64,000 nucleotides of DNA, taken from NCBI GenBank assembly GCA_964519245.1, contig CAZFLK010000004.1:26885-90884 (forward strand), read 5' to 3'. Made by a program: the position numbers and the translations under genes. This document shows, one piece after another, positions 1-8,627 of the stretch (its first letter is position 1; every line of letters begins with the position of its first letter). Source of the DNA: JAYPEY01 sp964519245. GTDB lineage: Bacteria > Verrucomicrobiota > Verrucomicrobiia > Limisphaerales > JAYPEY01. The notes under the pieces were generated by a model. The model ran no database searches. It had not been told where the DNA came from and was given only the letters and a program-made list of their open reading frames with translations.

Positions 1-67
1 ATCGCAAATCCAATTGACAGAGTTGAGGTCCTCGTTAGAGTCCACCTCCGCAACTACCAAACAAAAC

Positions 68-955
68 ATGAACCAACACCTCCGCAAAAGCAAAGTCGGG
101 GCTTTCACGCTCATCGAGCTGTTAGTCGTTATTGCCATCATCGCCATTCTCGCCGGCATGCTCCTGCCCGCTCTGGCCAAGGCCAAGGCGCGCGCGCATC
201 GCATCAAGTGCGTGAGCAACCAGAAGCAGGTCGGTCTGGCGTTCCGCATCTTCGCGAACGACCATGAGGATCGCTATCCCTTCAACGTGCAGCAGCTCTA
301 CCTCTACGGTTCCCCGGGCGGTAACGCGACCCAGATCGACGCAGAGCAGACAGCCGCCGCCGGTCAGGACGGCACCGCCGCCGGTGGTTCGACCAACCCT
401 CTCATGTTCCGCAACGCCACTCCGGCCAGCGGTGTGGGCACGGGCTTGAACGATCACCAGACCTGGCATCACTTCCAGATCCTGTCGAACGAGCTCGCCT
501 CGGCCAAGATCGTGATCTGCCCGGCTGACCGCAACCGTTTGAACAACGAAGCCATCGACTTCCTGCAAAACGGCAACGACAGCCTCTCCTCCGGCACCAA
601 GGGCAACCGCGCCACCAGCTACTTCGTTGGTTTGGAAGCGGATGAGACCAAGCCGCAGGCCATCCTCGCGGGTGACCGCTCGATCGCCGGCGACAACCCC
701 ACCGGCCCCCAAACGGACGAAGCCGCGCTCGCCATCCAAGGCGTCAGGCTGCTCGGCCCGAACAACAGCTCCGGCGCTCGCCGCCGCTGGTCCAGCGCCC
801 CGGAAAACAACATTCACGACATCGCCGGCAACATTACGCTCGCCGACGGTTCCGTGCAGCAGGTCAGCGGTCAGAAGCTGGAAGATCAGCTCGAATTGAG
901 CCGCGCCAGCTACAGCACCAACAACTGGCTGTTCTCCTTCCCGACCACTCCCTGA
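68..955 (+). CDS. Prepilin-type N-terminal cleavage/methylation domain protein (H-X9-DG type)
   Basis: A 295-aa pseudopilin-like protein. The N-terminus has a short basic leader (about 12 residues), the prepilin signature AFTLIELLVVIAIIAIL and a hydrophobic helix continuing to LLPAL; prepilin peptidase would cut just before the Phe. Near the C-terminus H250 is followed nine residues later by D260-G261, the H-X9-DG motif of the very abundant PVC-group family of prepilin-processing-associated proteins. The frame is open back to a TTG at 14, but ATG 68 gives a normal leader length and was chosen; no clear ribosome-binding site precedes either. The role is unknown for the family: an exported, pilin-like surface or type II secretion-type subunit is inferred. 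It stands alone, followed by a strong terminator. Confidence 0.88.
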   Translation: MNQHLRKSKVGAFTLIELLVVIAIIAILAGMLLPALAKAKARAHRIKCVSNQKQVGLAFRIFANDHEDRYPFNVQQLYLYGSPGGNATQIDAEQTAAAGQDGTAAGGSTNPLMFRNATPASGVGTGLNDHQTWHHFQILSNELASAKIVICPADRNRLNNEAIDFLQNGNDSLSSGTKGNRATSYFVGLEADETKPQAILAGDRSIAGDNPTGPQTDEAALAIQGVRLLGPNNSSGARRRWSSAPENNIHDIAGNITLADGSVQQVSGQKLEDQLELSRASYSTNNWLFSFPTTP

Positions 956-978
956 TCCGGAAGCGAAAATCCTACTTC

Positions 979-1005
979 AAGGCGCCCTTCGGGGCGCCTT
1001 TTTTT
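979..1005 (+). terminator. Rho-independent terminator of the pseudopilin gene
   Basis: A perfect 9-bp stem (979-987 with 992-1000) closes a TTCG loop and runs into a seven-T tract. It lies 24 bases after the stop codon, so transcription of the pseudopilin gene probably ends here and it is monocistronic in this direction. Confidence 0.9.
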
Positions 1006-1059
1006 GTGCCCGTGAACCGCCGAGTCGATGCGCCCGAAGGATCGGGGAATCAATCGGAA

Positions 1060-2040
1060 TCAATCCCGCAACGAAGCGGCGATCCTCTCCACAATCTCTT
1101 TCAGTGACGTTTGCGGCCGAAAGCCCACAAATCGCTCCAGCTTGTCCACGACCGGCTTTCTCCGCAGCATGTCCTGGAACCCCGGCGCGTAAGCCTCGCT
1201 GTAGGGGATCCTCTCGATCGTCGAATCCGAGCCAAGTGTTTCGATGATGGTTCGCGCAAACCCCAGGATCGACACTTCCTCCGAACTGCCCACATTGAAC
1301 ACCTCCCCCCTTGCGCGGGGGGAATCCATCAAGCGGACCAAGGCCTCCACAGTATCGCCGACGTAGCAAAAACAACGCGTCTGCAACCCGTCGCCAAAGA
1401 CACGCAGCGGCTTGTTCGCCAACGCCGCCTCGACAAAGCGCGGCGCCACCATGCCGTAGCGCCCCGTCTGCCTCGGTCCAACCGTGTTGAACAACCTGAC
1501 GATCACGACCGGCATGTCGTACTCCTGGGCGTAGGCCATCGCCAGAAACTCATCCATCAATTTCGAACACGCATAGCTCCAACGTCCCAGGTGCGGCGGT
1601 CCGATCAGGAGATCGTCCTCCTCGTCGAAGGCCGGCTTCTGACTCTTTCCGTAAACTTCCGATGTGGAGGTGATCAACACCGGCGTCCGGGTCCGACTGG
1701 CGGCCCTCAGGACTTCCTCAGACTCATGCAGATTCGTATGAATCGTGTCGATCGGCGACTTGACCACCAGCTCCACGCCGACCGCGGCGGCCAGATGATA
1801 GACAAAATCCGCGTCCGCGACCGCGTCCTCTAGCCCGGCGAACTCCGACACTTTCTCCCGCACAACCGTCAGGCCCGGGTTCTGCCTGGCCGCCGCCAGG
1901 TTGTCGACACTGCCGGTCGAACAATCATCAACCACGGTCACCTCGTGCCCGTCCGCCAACAGCCGATCCACCAGGTGCGACCCGACAAAGCCGGCGCCGC
2001 CGGTGACCAGGATCCGAGATGGTTCGCGGGCAATGGACAT
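1060..2040 (-). CDS. NAD-dependent epimerase/dehydratase (extended SDR, UDP-glucuronate decarboxylase/GDP-mannose dehydratase-like)
   Basis: A 326-aa extended short-chain dehydrogenase acting on a nucleotide sugar. The Rossmann motif TGGAGFVGSH lies at about residues 13-22, followed by an acidic NAD-ribose site (VVDDCS). The mid-protein catalytic set is STSEVYG followed by YACSK (Tyr and Lys). Later come the family hallmarks RLFNTVGPRQ and RCFCYVGD, typical of the UDP-xylose synthase / dTDP-glucose dehydratase branch. The length is normal for the family. The product would feed cell-surface polysaccharide or glycan synthesis in the cytoplasm. The substrate cannot be fixed from sequence alone. 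It starts at ATG 2040 and lies downstream of the amidase gene on the same strand (50-bp gap), so the two may be cotranscribed. Confidence 0.88.
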   Translation of the reverse strand: MSIAREPSRILVTGGAGFVGSHLVDRLLADGHEVTVVDDCSTGSVDNLAAARQNPGLTVVREKVSEFAGLEDAVADADFVYHLAAAVGVELVVKSPIDTIHTNLHESEEVLRAASRTRTPVLITSTSEVYGKSQKPAFDEEDDLLIGPPHLGRWSYACSKLMDEFLAMAYAQEYDMPVVIVRLFNTVGPRQTGRYGMVAPRFVEAALANKPLRVFGDGLQTRCFCYVGDTVEALVRLMDSPRARGEVFNVGSSEEVSILGFARTIIETLGSDSTIERIPYSEAYAPGFQDMLRRKPVVDKLERFVGFRPQTSLKEIVERIAASLRD

Positions 2041-2090
2041 GATGGGGCAATGAAAAGCTCAGGATTCAGCGAATCGGAACGCTAAAGACA

Positions 2091-3092
2091 TTACAACGCA
2101 TTGGCAACCGCCTCCGCCAACCTCTGACGATAGGCCGGCGACGAAATGAGCCGGGCCTCGTCGGGATTCGAGAGGAATCCCGCCTCGATCAGAATGGCCG
2201 GGCGGGTCTGCCCCCTCAGGACGGTCATGAATCGCGCGCGCTTCACCCCCCGATCCTGCGCGCCCGTATTCTCGATCAACGAGCGGTGAATGGACGTCGC
2301 CAATCGGAGATTGAACGGATCATGGGCATTCCCGGGATGCTCGACATTGACGTCATCCTGGCCGGCCCGCACCGTGGTGGAGGGCAAGCCGCGCGGGGTC
2401 AGAGCATAGGTTTCGATGCCGCTGGGATCCAGCTTCGGAAAGGAGGAATTGAAATGCAGGCTCAAGAAAAGATCCGCCTTGCGACTATCCGCTAAGGCGA
2501 CCCGGTCGGCCAGCGAAACAGCCACATCGCTGTCGCGCGTCAAGTGGACCGTCCACCCCTTCCTCTCCAACAACGGCTTGAGTCGGAGAGCCCAATCCAG
2601 CGAATACTCCTTTTCAAACTTGGTTCCGCTCAAGATGCTCCGCGTTCCGCGATTGCCTCCGCCATGCCCGGGATCAATGACGATCGATCGCTCACGCGAA
2701 AGCCGCCAGGGCTCCGGCTTGAGCAACGGGCGCAGATTCCGACTCAGGTCGATGCCATGGACGTGCGGCCGATTGCGGGTCCATTCCGGCGCATACCCCA
2801 GCCAAAGCAACCTCCCGTTCCAGCGCGCCGCGCGACTGCCGATGACAACCTCCATGGTTCCCGCCTTGGAGCGCAACGAATAAACCTGGTTGGTCCCCTT
2901 CCGCCGGGGCCCCGTCGCCTCGACGCCGTATTGCCCCGCCCAGGCATCCAACGGGGACCAACTTTGGATCGGCGCTTCGACCGCGGACTTCACAGGCAAT
3001 CCGGACACGCGCGACGGCGCGGAATCCGAGGCGCAACCCAAGAGCCATACCGTCAGCCCGGCGGCGCCCAATTGAAATAACCACTGTCGCAT
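2091..3092 (-). CDS. N-acetylmuramoyl-L-alanine amidase, lipoprotein (Amidase_3)
   Basis: A 333-aa cell-wall hydrolase cleaving the amide bond between MurNAc and L-Ala. The N-terminus is a lipoprotein signal peptide with lipobox LLGC (Cys20). Residues about 45-120 form an uncharacterised N-terminal domain. The catalytic Amidase_3 domain begins at IVIDPGHGG, with zinc ligands H143, E160 (FEKE) and H213 (SLHFN) and catalytic E303 (LIEAGFLSN). All key residues are present. The mature protein is expected to be anchored in the periplasm and to act in septal splitting or recycling, as AmiC does. It is transcribed divergently from the ubiX-like gene across 122 bp that should hold both promoters. Confidence 0.92.
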   Translation of the reverse strand: MRQWLFQLGAAGLTVWLLGCASDSAPSRVSGLPVKSAVEAPIQSWSPLDAWAGQYGVEATGPRRKGTNQVYSLRSKAGTMEVVIGSRAARWNGRLLWLGYAPEWTRNRPHVHGIDLSRNLRPLLKPEPWRLSRERSIVIDPGHGGGNRGTRSILSGTKFEKEYSLDWALRLKPLLERKGWTVHLTRDSDVAVSLADRVALADSRKADLFLSLHFNSSFPKLDPSGIETYALTPRGLPSTTVRAGQDDVNVEHPGNAHDPFNLRLATSIHRSLIENTGAQDRGVKRARFMTVLRGQTRPAILIEAGFLSNPDEARLISSPAYRQRLAEAVANAL

Positions 3093-3214
3093 CGCGCGAT
3101 TGTGGGAATCTCCGCGGCCAACTCAAGCACCGTATCCGATTATCCGCCGAATGCCCCGTCGCCAAGCGCCGGCAGGCTTGCGGCGACGAAGATCCGGCGC
3201 CAAGCTTTCGTCGT

Positions 3215-3772
3215 TTGAAAATCCTCGTCGCCATCACCGGAGCCAGCGGTTCGATCTACGCCCAGCGGCTACTGGACAACCTGGATACGACCGAGCACGA
3301 AGTGCATCTCGTCCTGAGCCGCTACGCCCAGTCCGTCATCGGCGAGGAACTGCCCCAGGGCCTGCGCGTGCCGGACGGCGTGACCCAGCACAGCCTCAAG
3401 AGCATGAACGCGCCCTTCGCCAGCGGCTCGAATCCCTGCGACGTCATGACGGTCGTCCCGTGCAGCATGGGGACACTGGGCCGCATTGCCCACGGCTACA
3501 GCGACAACGTGCTGCTCCGGGCCGCGGATGTCGCCCTCAAGGAACGCAAGAAGCTGGTCCTGGTTCCCCGGGAAACGCCCCTCAATCTGATTCATGTGAA
3601 GAACTTCGAACTGCTGCTGCAAGCAGGGGCGATCCTCGTGCCCGCGAACCCTTCGTTCTATACCGGACCGGACACGGTGGAAAAGGTCGCCGACACCGTC
3701 GTCGCCCGGATTCTGCAGCAAATGGGGCTGCCTCAGAAGCTTGTCCCCCGTTGGCGGGAGGAATCGGATTGA
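3215..3772 (+). CDS. ubiX: UbiX/MqnM-like flavin prenyltransferase
   Basis: A 185-aa flavoprotein of the UbiX/Pad1 family, which joins dimethylallyl phosphate to FMN to make the prenyl-FMN cofactor of UbiD-type decarboxylases. The FMN-binding TGASGSIYA motif is at residues 8-16; VPCSMGTLGRIAHG and the late LVPRETPLNLIH segment are both family hallmarks. The start is a TTG, required because the conserved N-terminus MKILVAITG begins there. In the futalosine pathway the UbiX homologue is MqnM, partner of a UbiD-like MqnL; its place beside the UbiA-like and mqnE/mqnA genes supports that role. No ubiD-like gene is in the window, so its partner must lie elsewhere. The stop overlaps the start of the next gene. 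Confidence 0.92.
   Translation: MKILVAITGASGSIYAQRLLDNLDTTEHEVHLVLSRYAQSVIGEELPQGLRVPDGVTQHSLKSMNAPFASGSNPCDVMTVVPCSMGTLGRIAHGYSDNVLLRAADVALKERKKLVLVPRETPLNLIHVKNFELLLQAGAILVPANPSFYTGPDTVEKVADTVVARILQQMGLPQKLVPRWREESD
3756..3761 (+). promoter_or_regulatory. Shine-Dalgarno for the TTG-started glycosyltransferase
   Basis: GGGAGG lies seven bases before the TTG at 3769. The TTG overlaps the TGA stop of the ubiX-like gene (TTGA, 3769-3772). This site decides the start of the glycosyltransferase, whose frame is otherwise open far upstream, antisense-like, through the ubiX-like gene. Confidence 0.75.
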
Positions 3773-5430
3773 GCGACCGCGGCAAGAACGCGACGTTGAT
3801 TGCGGCGGCGGTCGCCCTCTTCCTATTGCCTTGGATCAACAAGCCTTTCCACATCGACGATCCGCTCTACCTGTGGACGGCCCAGCACATCCAAACGGAC
3901 CCGGCGGATTTCTACGGGTTTGAAGCCAATTGGGCGCTGACGCCCAAGCCGATGTATGAGTCCAACCAGAACCCGCCCTTGACCGCCTACTACCTCGCAG
4001 CCGCGGGCTGGTTGCTCGGTTGGTCAGAAACAGCGATGCATCTGGCAATGGCGCCGATCGCCATCGCGTTCGGCGTCGGCGTCTTCCTGCTGGCCGGACA
4101 GTTCTGTCAAAGTCCCCGCCTTGCCGCGCTGATCGCAATCAGCGCGCCCGGCGCCGCGCTCTCCTTTACAACCATCATGAGCGACGTTCCGATGGTCGCC
4201 CTTTGGATCTGGTCATTCTACTTCTGGACGCGCGGCTTGAAAGAGAATCGACCGCTCTTTCTCGGCGTCGCCGGAGGCCTCGCCGGATTGGCAATCCTGG
4301 CAAAGTACTTCGGCTTCAGCCTGCTGCCCCTGCTCGCCGCCTACACCCTGATGTCGGACCGAAAGCGCTGGAAAGCCCTGATCTGGCTGGCAATCCCGGC
4401 GGTCATCCTTGGAGCCTACCAATACTGGACCTGGCGACTTTACGGGGTCGGCCTTTTCGGCAATGCGCTCGGATACGCCGCGGAGGTTCGGACAAACCAC
4501 GCCGCCAATCTCCTCGTCCGGGCTGTGACGGGCCTGGCCTTCCTGGGCGGTTGTTTCGGGCTTTATTGGTTGCTTCTAACGGCAAGACAATCCTGGAAAC
4601 CCGCCGCAGTCCTGGCCCTCGCCTGGGGCGCCGTCCTGATCTGCATCCGTTCAACGTCCGCCTCCTGGCTGCCGGCGGACCCGGAGGCCGCCCTGACTGC
4701 CGGGGCCGCGTCCCAATTGGCCTTCTGGGCGGTTTGCGGCGCGTTCACCCTGGGTCAATGCATCCATGCGGCCTCACGCTCGCGGGATGCCGACGCCGGC
4801 GCCTTGCTGCTGTGGATTCTCGGCACGGTCTTCTACGCGACGTTCCTCAACCATTTCGTCAACGGCCGGGTGATGTTGCCGGCATTGCCCGCCATCGCCA
4901 TCCTGGCCGCGCGGCAACTGGACCATCGCCCCCGGGATGAATCCCGGCCCGCCTGGCAATCCTGGAGCTACGCCGCCCTGGTTCCCTCGATCATTCTATC
5001 AGCGCTGATATGCGCAGCGGATCAATCACTCGCCAGGACCGCCAAATCGGCCGCTGCAGAAATCCTGGATCGCCACGACCCCAACCAAATCCAGTTCTCC
5101 GGCCACTGGGGCTTTCACTATTACATGGAACAAGGCGGCGCAACCCCAATGGACGCCGAGCAATTGAGCGTCGCCTTCAGAGGCCTCTACGTCACTCCAA
5201 GCAACAATTCGAACCCGATCTATCTCGAACCTGCGCAAATCCAACAGGCTCTGCCCGGCTCCCGCGCAAGTCTCGAACTCCACGAAACCCAGCCGCTGCC
5301 TTGGCTGGCGACCATGGACATCATGGGCGGCGCGGGGTTCCACTCCGCAAACTGGGGCCCGGTCCCGTTCCTCTTCGGACCCGTTCCTACCGAACAATAC
5401 GCCATGATCCGGGTCGATCGAGCCCCCTGA
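3769..5430 (+). CDS. GT39/ArnT-like integral membrane glycosyltransferase
   Basis: A 553-aa polytopic membrane protein with about ten hydrophobic segments. The first membrane helix (residues 9-23) is followed by HIDDPLYLW: the adjacent acidic pair D30-D31 in the first periplasmic loop is the catalytic signature of GT-C glycosyltransferases such as PMT (GT39) and ArnT, which use polyprenyl-phosphate sugars. The C-terminal about 110 residues form a soluble periplasmic domain. TTG 3769 is chosen because of the strong Shine-Dalgarno and the four-base overlap with the preceding stop; the open frame extends back to 3100 but that part is a shadow of ubiX. The acceptor is unknown. Its position inside a quinone cluster is unexpected; cotranscription need not mean a shared pathway. 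Confidence 0.85.
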   Translation: MSDRGKNATLIAAAVALFLLPWINKPFHIDDPLYLWTAQHIQTDPADFYGFEANWALTPKPMYESNQNPPLTAYYLAAAGWLLGWSETAMHLAMAPIAIAFGVGVFLLAGQFCQSPRLAALIAISAPGAALSFTTIMSDVPMVALWIWSFYFWTRGLKENRPLFLGVAGGLAGLAILAKYFGFSLLPLLAAYTLMSDRKRWKALIWLAIPAVILGAYQYWTWRLYGVGLFGNALGYAAEVRTNHAANLLVRAVTGLAFLGGCFGLYWLLLTARQSWKPAAVLALAWGAVLICIRSTSASWLPADPEAALTAGAASQLAFWAVCGAFTLGQCIHAASRSRDADAGALLLWILGTVFYATFLNHFVNGRVMLPALPAIAILAARQLDHRPRDESRPAWQSWSYAALVPSIILSALICAADQSLARTAKSAAAEILDRHDPNQIQFSGHWGFHYYMEQGGATPMDAEQLSVAFRGLYVTPSNNSNPIYLEPAQIQQALPGSRASLELHETQPLPWLATMDIMGGAGFHSANWGPVPFLFGPVPTEQYAMIRVDRAP

Positions 5431-5492
5431 ACGCCAACGCAATTGACGTTTTTCCTTTATTTTCCGATCCCAATGAGGCTTTTTCGGCGGCT

Positions 5493-6416
5493 TTGAATCC
5501 CCTTAGAGAAATAAAGAAGTGGCTGGAGTTCGTGAAGTTCTCACACACGATCTTCGCGCTCCCGTTCGCCCTGGCATCGATGCTCATCGCGGCCCGGGAC
5601 AATTATGGTTGGCCGGGGGCCGGAACCTTCCTTCTCATCCTGGCCGCCATGGTCTGCGCCCGCACCTGCGCCATGGCATTCAATCGCATCGTCGACCGGA
5701 AGTTCGACGGTGAGAACCCCCGGACCTCGGTCCGACATCTCCCCTCGGGCAAGATCAGCGTCGCCAGCGCCTGGACGCTTTGGGGCGTGAGCGCAGCCGG
5801 ACTGGTCGCCGTGAGCTGGCTGTTGAATCCCCTGTGCTTCTACCTTTCTCCCGTCGCCCTGTTCGTCGTTTGCTTCTATTCCCTGACCAAACGTTTTACG
5901 GATTTCACCCATATCTACCTCGGCATCGCCATTGCCTTGGCCCCCATCGGCGCCTGGATCGCCGTGCGCGGCGACTTTCACCTGATCCCCGAGGGCGGCT
6001 CCTTCAATGATGGCTGCCTCGCGCCCCTGCTTCTCGCCGTCGCCGTCGTGTTCTGGCTGATCGGATTCGATGTCATCTACGCCATCCAGGACTACGAGTT
6101 CGACCGCAAGCACGGCCTGCATTCGATCGTCGTCCGCTGGGGCCCCAAGAACGCCCTGCGCGCCGCCTTCCTCTCCCACACCGTCATGCTGCTGCTGTTG
6201 GGAGTCTTCGGATTGCTTTGCGGCTTTCGCGTGGCATATTTCGTCGGACTCGGCCTGATCATGATCGCCGTCTTGTTTGAACACTTTATCGCCCGGATCC
6301 GAAAAATGAACTGGGTGCAGAACGCTTTTTTCCGACTCAACGCCGTCATCAGCATCATCTTCCTCGCCGTAACCTTCGCCGAGATCGCCTTCCCCGGTTT
6401 CCGCGTCTCCCGATGA
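5493..6416 (+). CDS. mqnP: UbiA-family prenyltransferase (MqnP-like), menaquinone pathway
   Basis: A UbiA-superfamily membrane prenyltransferase that attaches the polyprenyl tail to the aromatic precursor of menaquinone; in the futalosine route this enzyme is called MqnP. Two Mg-diphosphate binding motifs are seen: N64-x3-D68-x3-D72 (in FNRIVDRKFD, followed by NPRT) and D200-x3-D204 (in QDYEFD). About eight membrane helices are predicted. The start is uncertain: the frame is open upstream into the preceding gene, and TTG 5493 (307 aa) is the best start matching the family's N-terminus; no clear ribosome-binding site was seen. The stop overlaps the mqnE start as ATGA (6413-6416), so the two are likely translationally coupled. 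Confidence 0.88.
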   Translation: MNPLREIKKWLEFVKFSHTIFALPFALASMLIAARDNYGWPGAGTFLLILAAMVCARTCAMAFNRIVDRKFDGENPRTSVRHLPSGKISVASAWTLWGVSAAGLVAVSWLLNPLCFYLSPVALFVVCFYSLTKRFTDFTHIYLGIAIALAPIGAWIAVRGDFHLIPEGGSFNDGCLAPLLLAVAVVFWLIGFDVIYAIQDYEFDRKHGLHSIVVRWGPKNALRAAFLSHTVMLLLLGVFGLLCGFRVAYFVGLGLIMIAVLFEHFIARIRKMNWVQNAFFRLNAVISIIFLAVTFAEIAFPGFRVSR

Positions 6417-7591
6417 ATCCACCCATCGCCATCCGCGACAGCGACCTCCGTGACCTCTTCGACAAGGTCGCCGAGGGGCAGCGTCTCTCGGACGATGACG
6501 CCTTGCGCCTACTGGAGAGCCGCGATCTCAACGCCGTGGGAGCCATGGCCGATTTCGCCCGGCAGCGCAAAGTCGGCGATCGGGCCAGCTACATTGTCAA
6601 CCGCTACATCAACTACTCGAACTACTGCATCCTCAGCTGCAAGTTCTGTTCCTTCGCCCGCAAGAAGCGCGACGCCGATGGGTTCCAGCTCTCGGTGGAG
6701 GAAATGGTCGACAAGGCCCGGGAGGCCCTGAAGATCGGCATCACCGAGTTGCACATCGTCGGCGGCCTCCATCCCTCGCTGAAGTTCGACTACTACCTCG
6801 ACATGGTCCGCTCCCTAAAGGCGCTCGACCCGAACCTTCAGCTGAAATGCTTCACCGCAGTGGAAATACTGCACCTTGCCTGGCTGGCCAGGAAATCCAC
6901 GCGCGACACACTCGCCGAGCTGAAGGCGGCCGGACTCGACTCCCTCACCGGCGGCGGCGCCGAAATCTTCCGCAAGGAAGTCCGCTCCCAGATCGCCCGC
7001 GGCAAGGAGTCGGCCGAGGAATACTGCGACGTTCATCGCCAATGGCACAAGCTCGGCGGACGCAGCACCTGCACCATGCTGTTCGGTCACGTGGAATCGC
7101 TTGAAGACCGCGTCGACCACCTGCGCTGGCTGCGCAACCTGCAGGACGAAACCGGCGGTTTCACCGGGTTCATCCCCCTCCCCTTCCAGCCCGAGAACAA
7201 TCAGATCCCCGTCAACGAGCCGCCATCCGGCTACGACGCCCTGCGCACCATTGCCGTCAGCCGGCTCTACCTGGACAACTTCGACCACGTCACCGCCTAT
7301 TGGGTGGGCTTGGGAATGAACCTCGCCCAGGTCGCCCTCAACTATGGCGCCGACGACATCCACGGCACCATCGTCGAGGAACACATCTTCCATATGGCCG
7401 GCGCCCAATCACCTCAACTCCAAACCGAGACCGAGATGGCCGAGGCCATCCGCGATGCCGGCCGCATCCCCGTTCAGCGCGACACCTTCTACCAACCCAT
7501 CAAGAAATGGACGGATGAGGAAAGCGTCGCGGAGGTTCGGGCTGCCGAAGCGAAGAACGCCAACAAAGAAACAACAACAGCGGCTTCCTGA
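6413..7591 (+). CDS. mqnE: Aminodeoxyfutalosine synthase MqnE (radical SAM)
   Basis: A 392-aa radical SAM enzyme that condenses the chorismate-derived enolpyruvyl benzoate with SAM's adenosyl group to give aminofutalosine, the second futalosine-pathway step. The [4Fe-4S] cluster motif is C72-x3-C76-x2-C79 (YCILSCKFCSF). Other family blocks are ELHIVGGLHP, the SLTGGGAEI glycine stretch, TCTMLFGHVES and DETGGFTGFIPLPFQPEN; the last is shared with MqnC (25.0 kb), but the CILSCKFC spacing sequence and the PLPFQPENN block distinguish MqnE. It is coupled to mqnP by a 4-base overlap and followed 143 bp later by mqnA, which makes the preceding substrate. Confidence 0.95.
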   Translation: MNPPIAIRDSDLRDLFDKVAEGQRLSDDDALRLLESRDLNAVGAMADFARQRKVGDRASYIVNRYINYSNYCILSCKFCSFARKKRDADGFQLSVEEMVDKAREALKIGITELHIVGGLHPSLKFDYYLDMVRSLKALDPNLQLKCFTAVEILHLAWLARKSTRDTLAELKAAGLDSLTGGGAEIFRKEVRSQIARGKESAEEYCDVHRQWHKLGGRSTCTMLFGHVESLEDRVDHLRWLRNLQDETGGFTGFIPLPFQPENNQIPVNEPPSGYDALRTIAVSRLYLDNFDHVTAYWVGLGMNLAQVALNYGADDIHGTIVEEHIFHMAGAQSPQLQTETEMAEAIRDAGRIPVQRDTFYQPIKKWTDEESVAEVRAAEAKNANKETTTAAS

Positions 7592-7734
7592 TGGAATTCA
7601 TTCACACCACCGCCTCGCTTGCTCGTTCGGAGCGCCGAGCATTACTCGGCCAGCGCGTTGTCCTGCGCCCGCCTGCCAAGCAATGCCCGGCGCTCCGGCC
7701 TTTCCAACCGAGTCCGGAATCCCAGTCTTAGCCC

Positions 7735-8622
7735 ATGGCCGACTCCGACGACATCCCCCCGCTGAGGCTCGCCCCGAACACGCCCTTGGAGGCGGCGGTG
7801 GATCGACTGCGCAAGGAGCAGAAACTCGAGCACAAACATCGCGAGGCCAACCTCGAGATGGCCGATGAGTTCCGCATCGGCTCCGTGCCCTACCTGAATT
7901 CCGTGCCCCTTACCCGGGGCATCGAACATCAAACCCTGTTCAAGCCGCCAGCCGAACTGGCCAAACTGCTCGAGCGGGATGAGCTGGACGCCGCGCTGGT
8001 CAGCGTCACCGAGGCCATCCTGAAGGACCGCTACGACATTCTGGGCGGGGTCGCCGTCGCCGCGCTCGGCGAGGTCATGAGCGTCTTCGTCGCCCATCGC
8101 GTCCCGATCGAGGAGACCCCGGAGATCTGGTGCGACAAGGCCTCCCTCGCCAGCGTCAATCTGCTCAAGGTCCTGCTGGCCGAGAAGGGACTGTCTCCCG
8201 AGTTGAAACAACTCGATTCCTACGACGCGGCCGGGGACAAGGACTGCGTCCTCTTGATCGGAAATCCCGCCATCGCCTTCCGTCGCGCAGAGCATGACCA
8301 CGAGCTTTGGGACCTCGGCGCGGCCTGGTACGAACTGACTCATCTCCCTTTCGTCTTCGCCGTCTGGGCGATTCGACGCGGCGTCCAGAACGTGTCCAAA
8401 CTCTGCGCCGAATTGCGCGACGCCAAGGACTTCGGCATGGACACCCTGGATTTCATCATCGCCGATCGCGCCGATTACGACCGCGAGTTTCGGCAGGACT
8501 ACCTCGGCTGGCACATCCACTACCACATGGGATCCGACGAAAAACGAGGCCTGATGAAGTTCGTCGAACTGCTGGACAAGCACAACCTCGGCCCGGTCTT
8601 CGAGCCGAAGTTCATCGCCTGA
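7735..8622 (+). CDS. mqnA: Chorismate dehydratase MqnA
   Basis: A 295-aa protein of the MqnA/MqnD periplasmic-binding-protein fold. MqnA dehydrates chorismate to 3-[(1-carboxyvinyl)oxy]benzoate, the first futalosine-pathway step. The family N-terminus (RIGSVPYLNSVPL) appears only at residue 46, followed by the LLERDELDAALVSV, GNPAIAFRR and YELTHLPFVFAVW blocks. The first 41 residues are a charged extension absent from typical members. An internal ATG at 7858 would give a conventional 254-aa enzyme and has a GAGG eleven bases upstream, whereas ATG 7735 has no visible ribosome-binding site, so the shorter form is a serious alternative. MqnA versus MqnD is decided by the neighbour mqnE and by these blocks. 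Confidence 0.9.
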   Translation: MADSDDIPPLRLAPNTPLEAAVDRLRKEQKLEHKHREANLEMADEFRIGSVPYLNSVPLTRGIEHQTLFKPPAELAKLLERDELDAALVSVTEAILKDRYDILGGVAVAALGEVMSVFVAHRVPIEETPEIWCDKASLASVNLLKVLLAEKGLSPELKQLDSYDAAGDKDCVLLIGNPAIAFRRAEHDHELWDLGAAWYELTHLPFVFAVWAIRRGVQNVSKLCAELRDAKDFGMDTLDFIIADRADYDREFRQDYLGWHIHYHMGSDEKRGLMKFVELLDKHNLGPVFEPKFIA

Positions 8623-8627
8623 TCCGC

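Noticed and set aside
3100..3768. Upstream extension of the glycosyltransferase frame
   Set aside because: It overlaps the well-supported ubiX-like gene and is Arg/Pro-rich; the Shine-Dalgarno and TTGA overlap fix the start at 3769.
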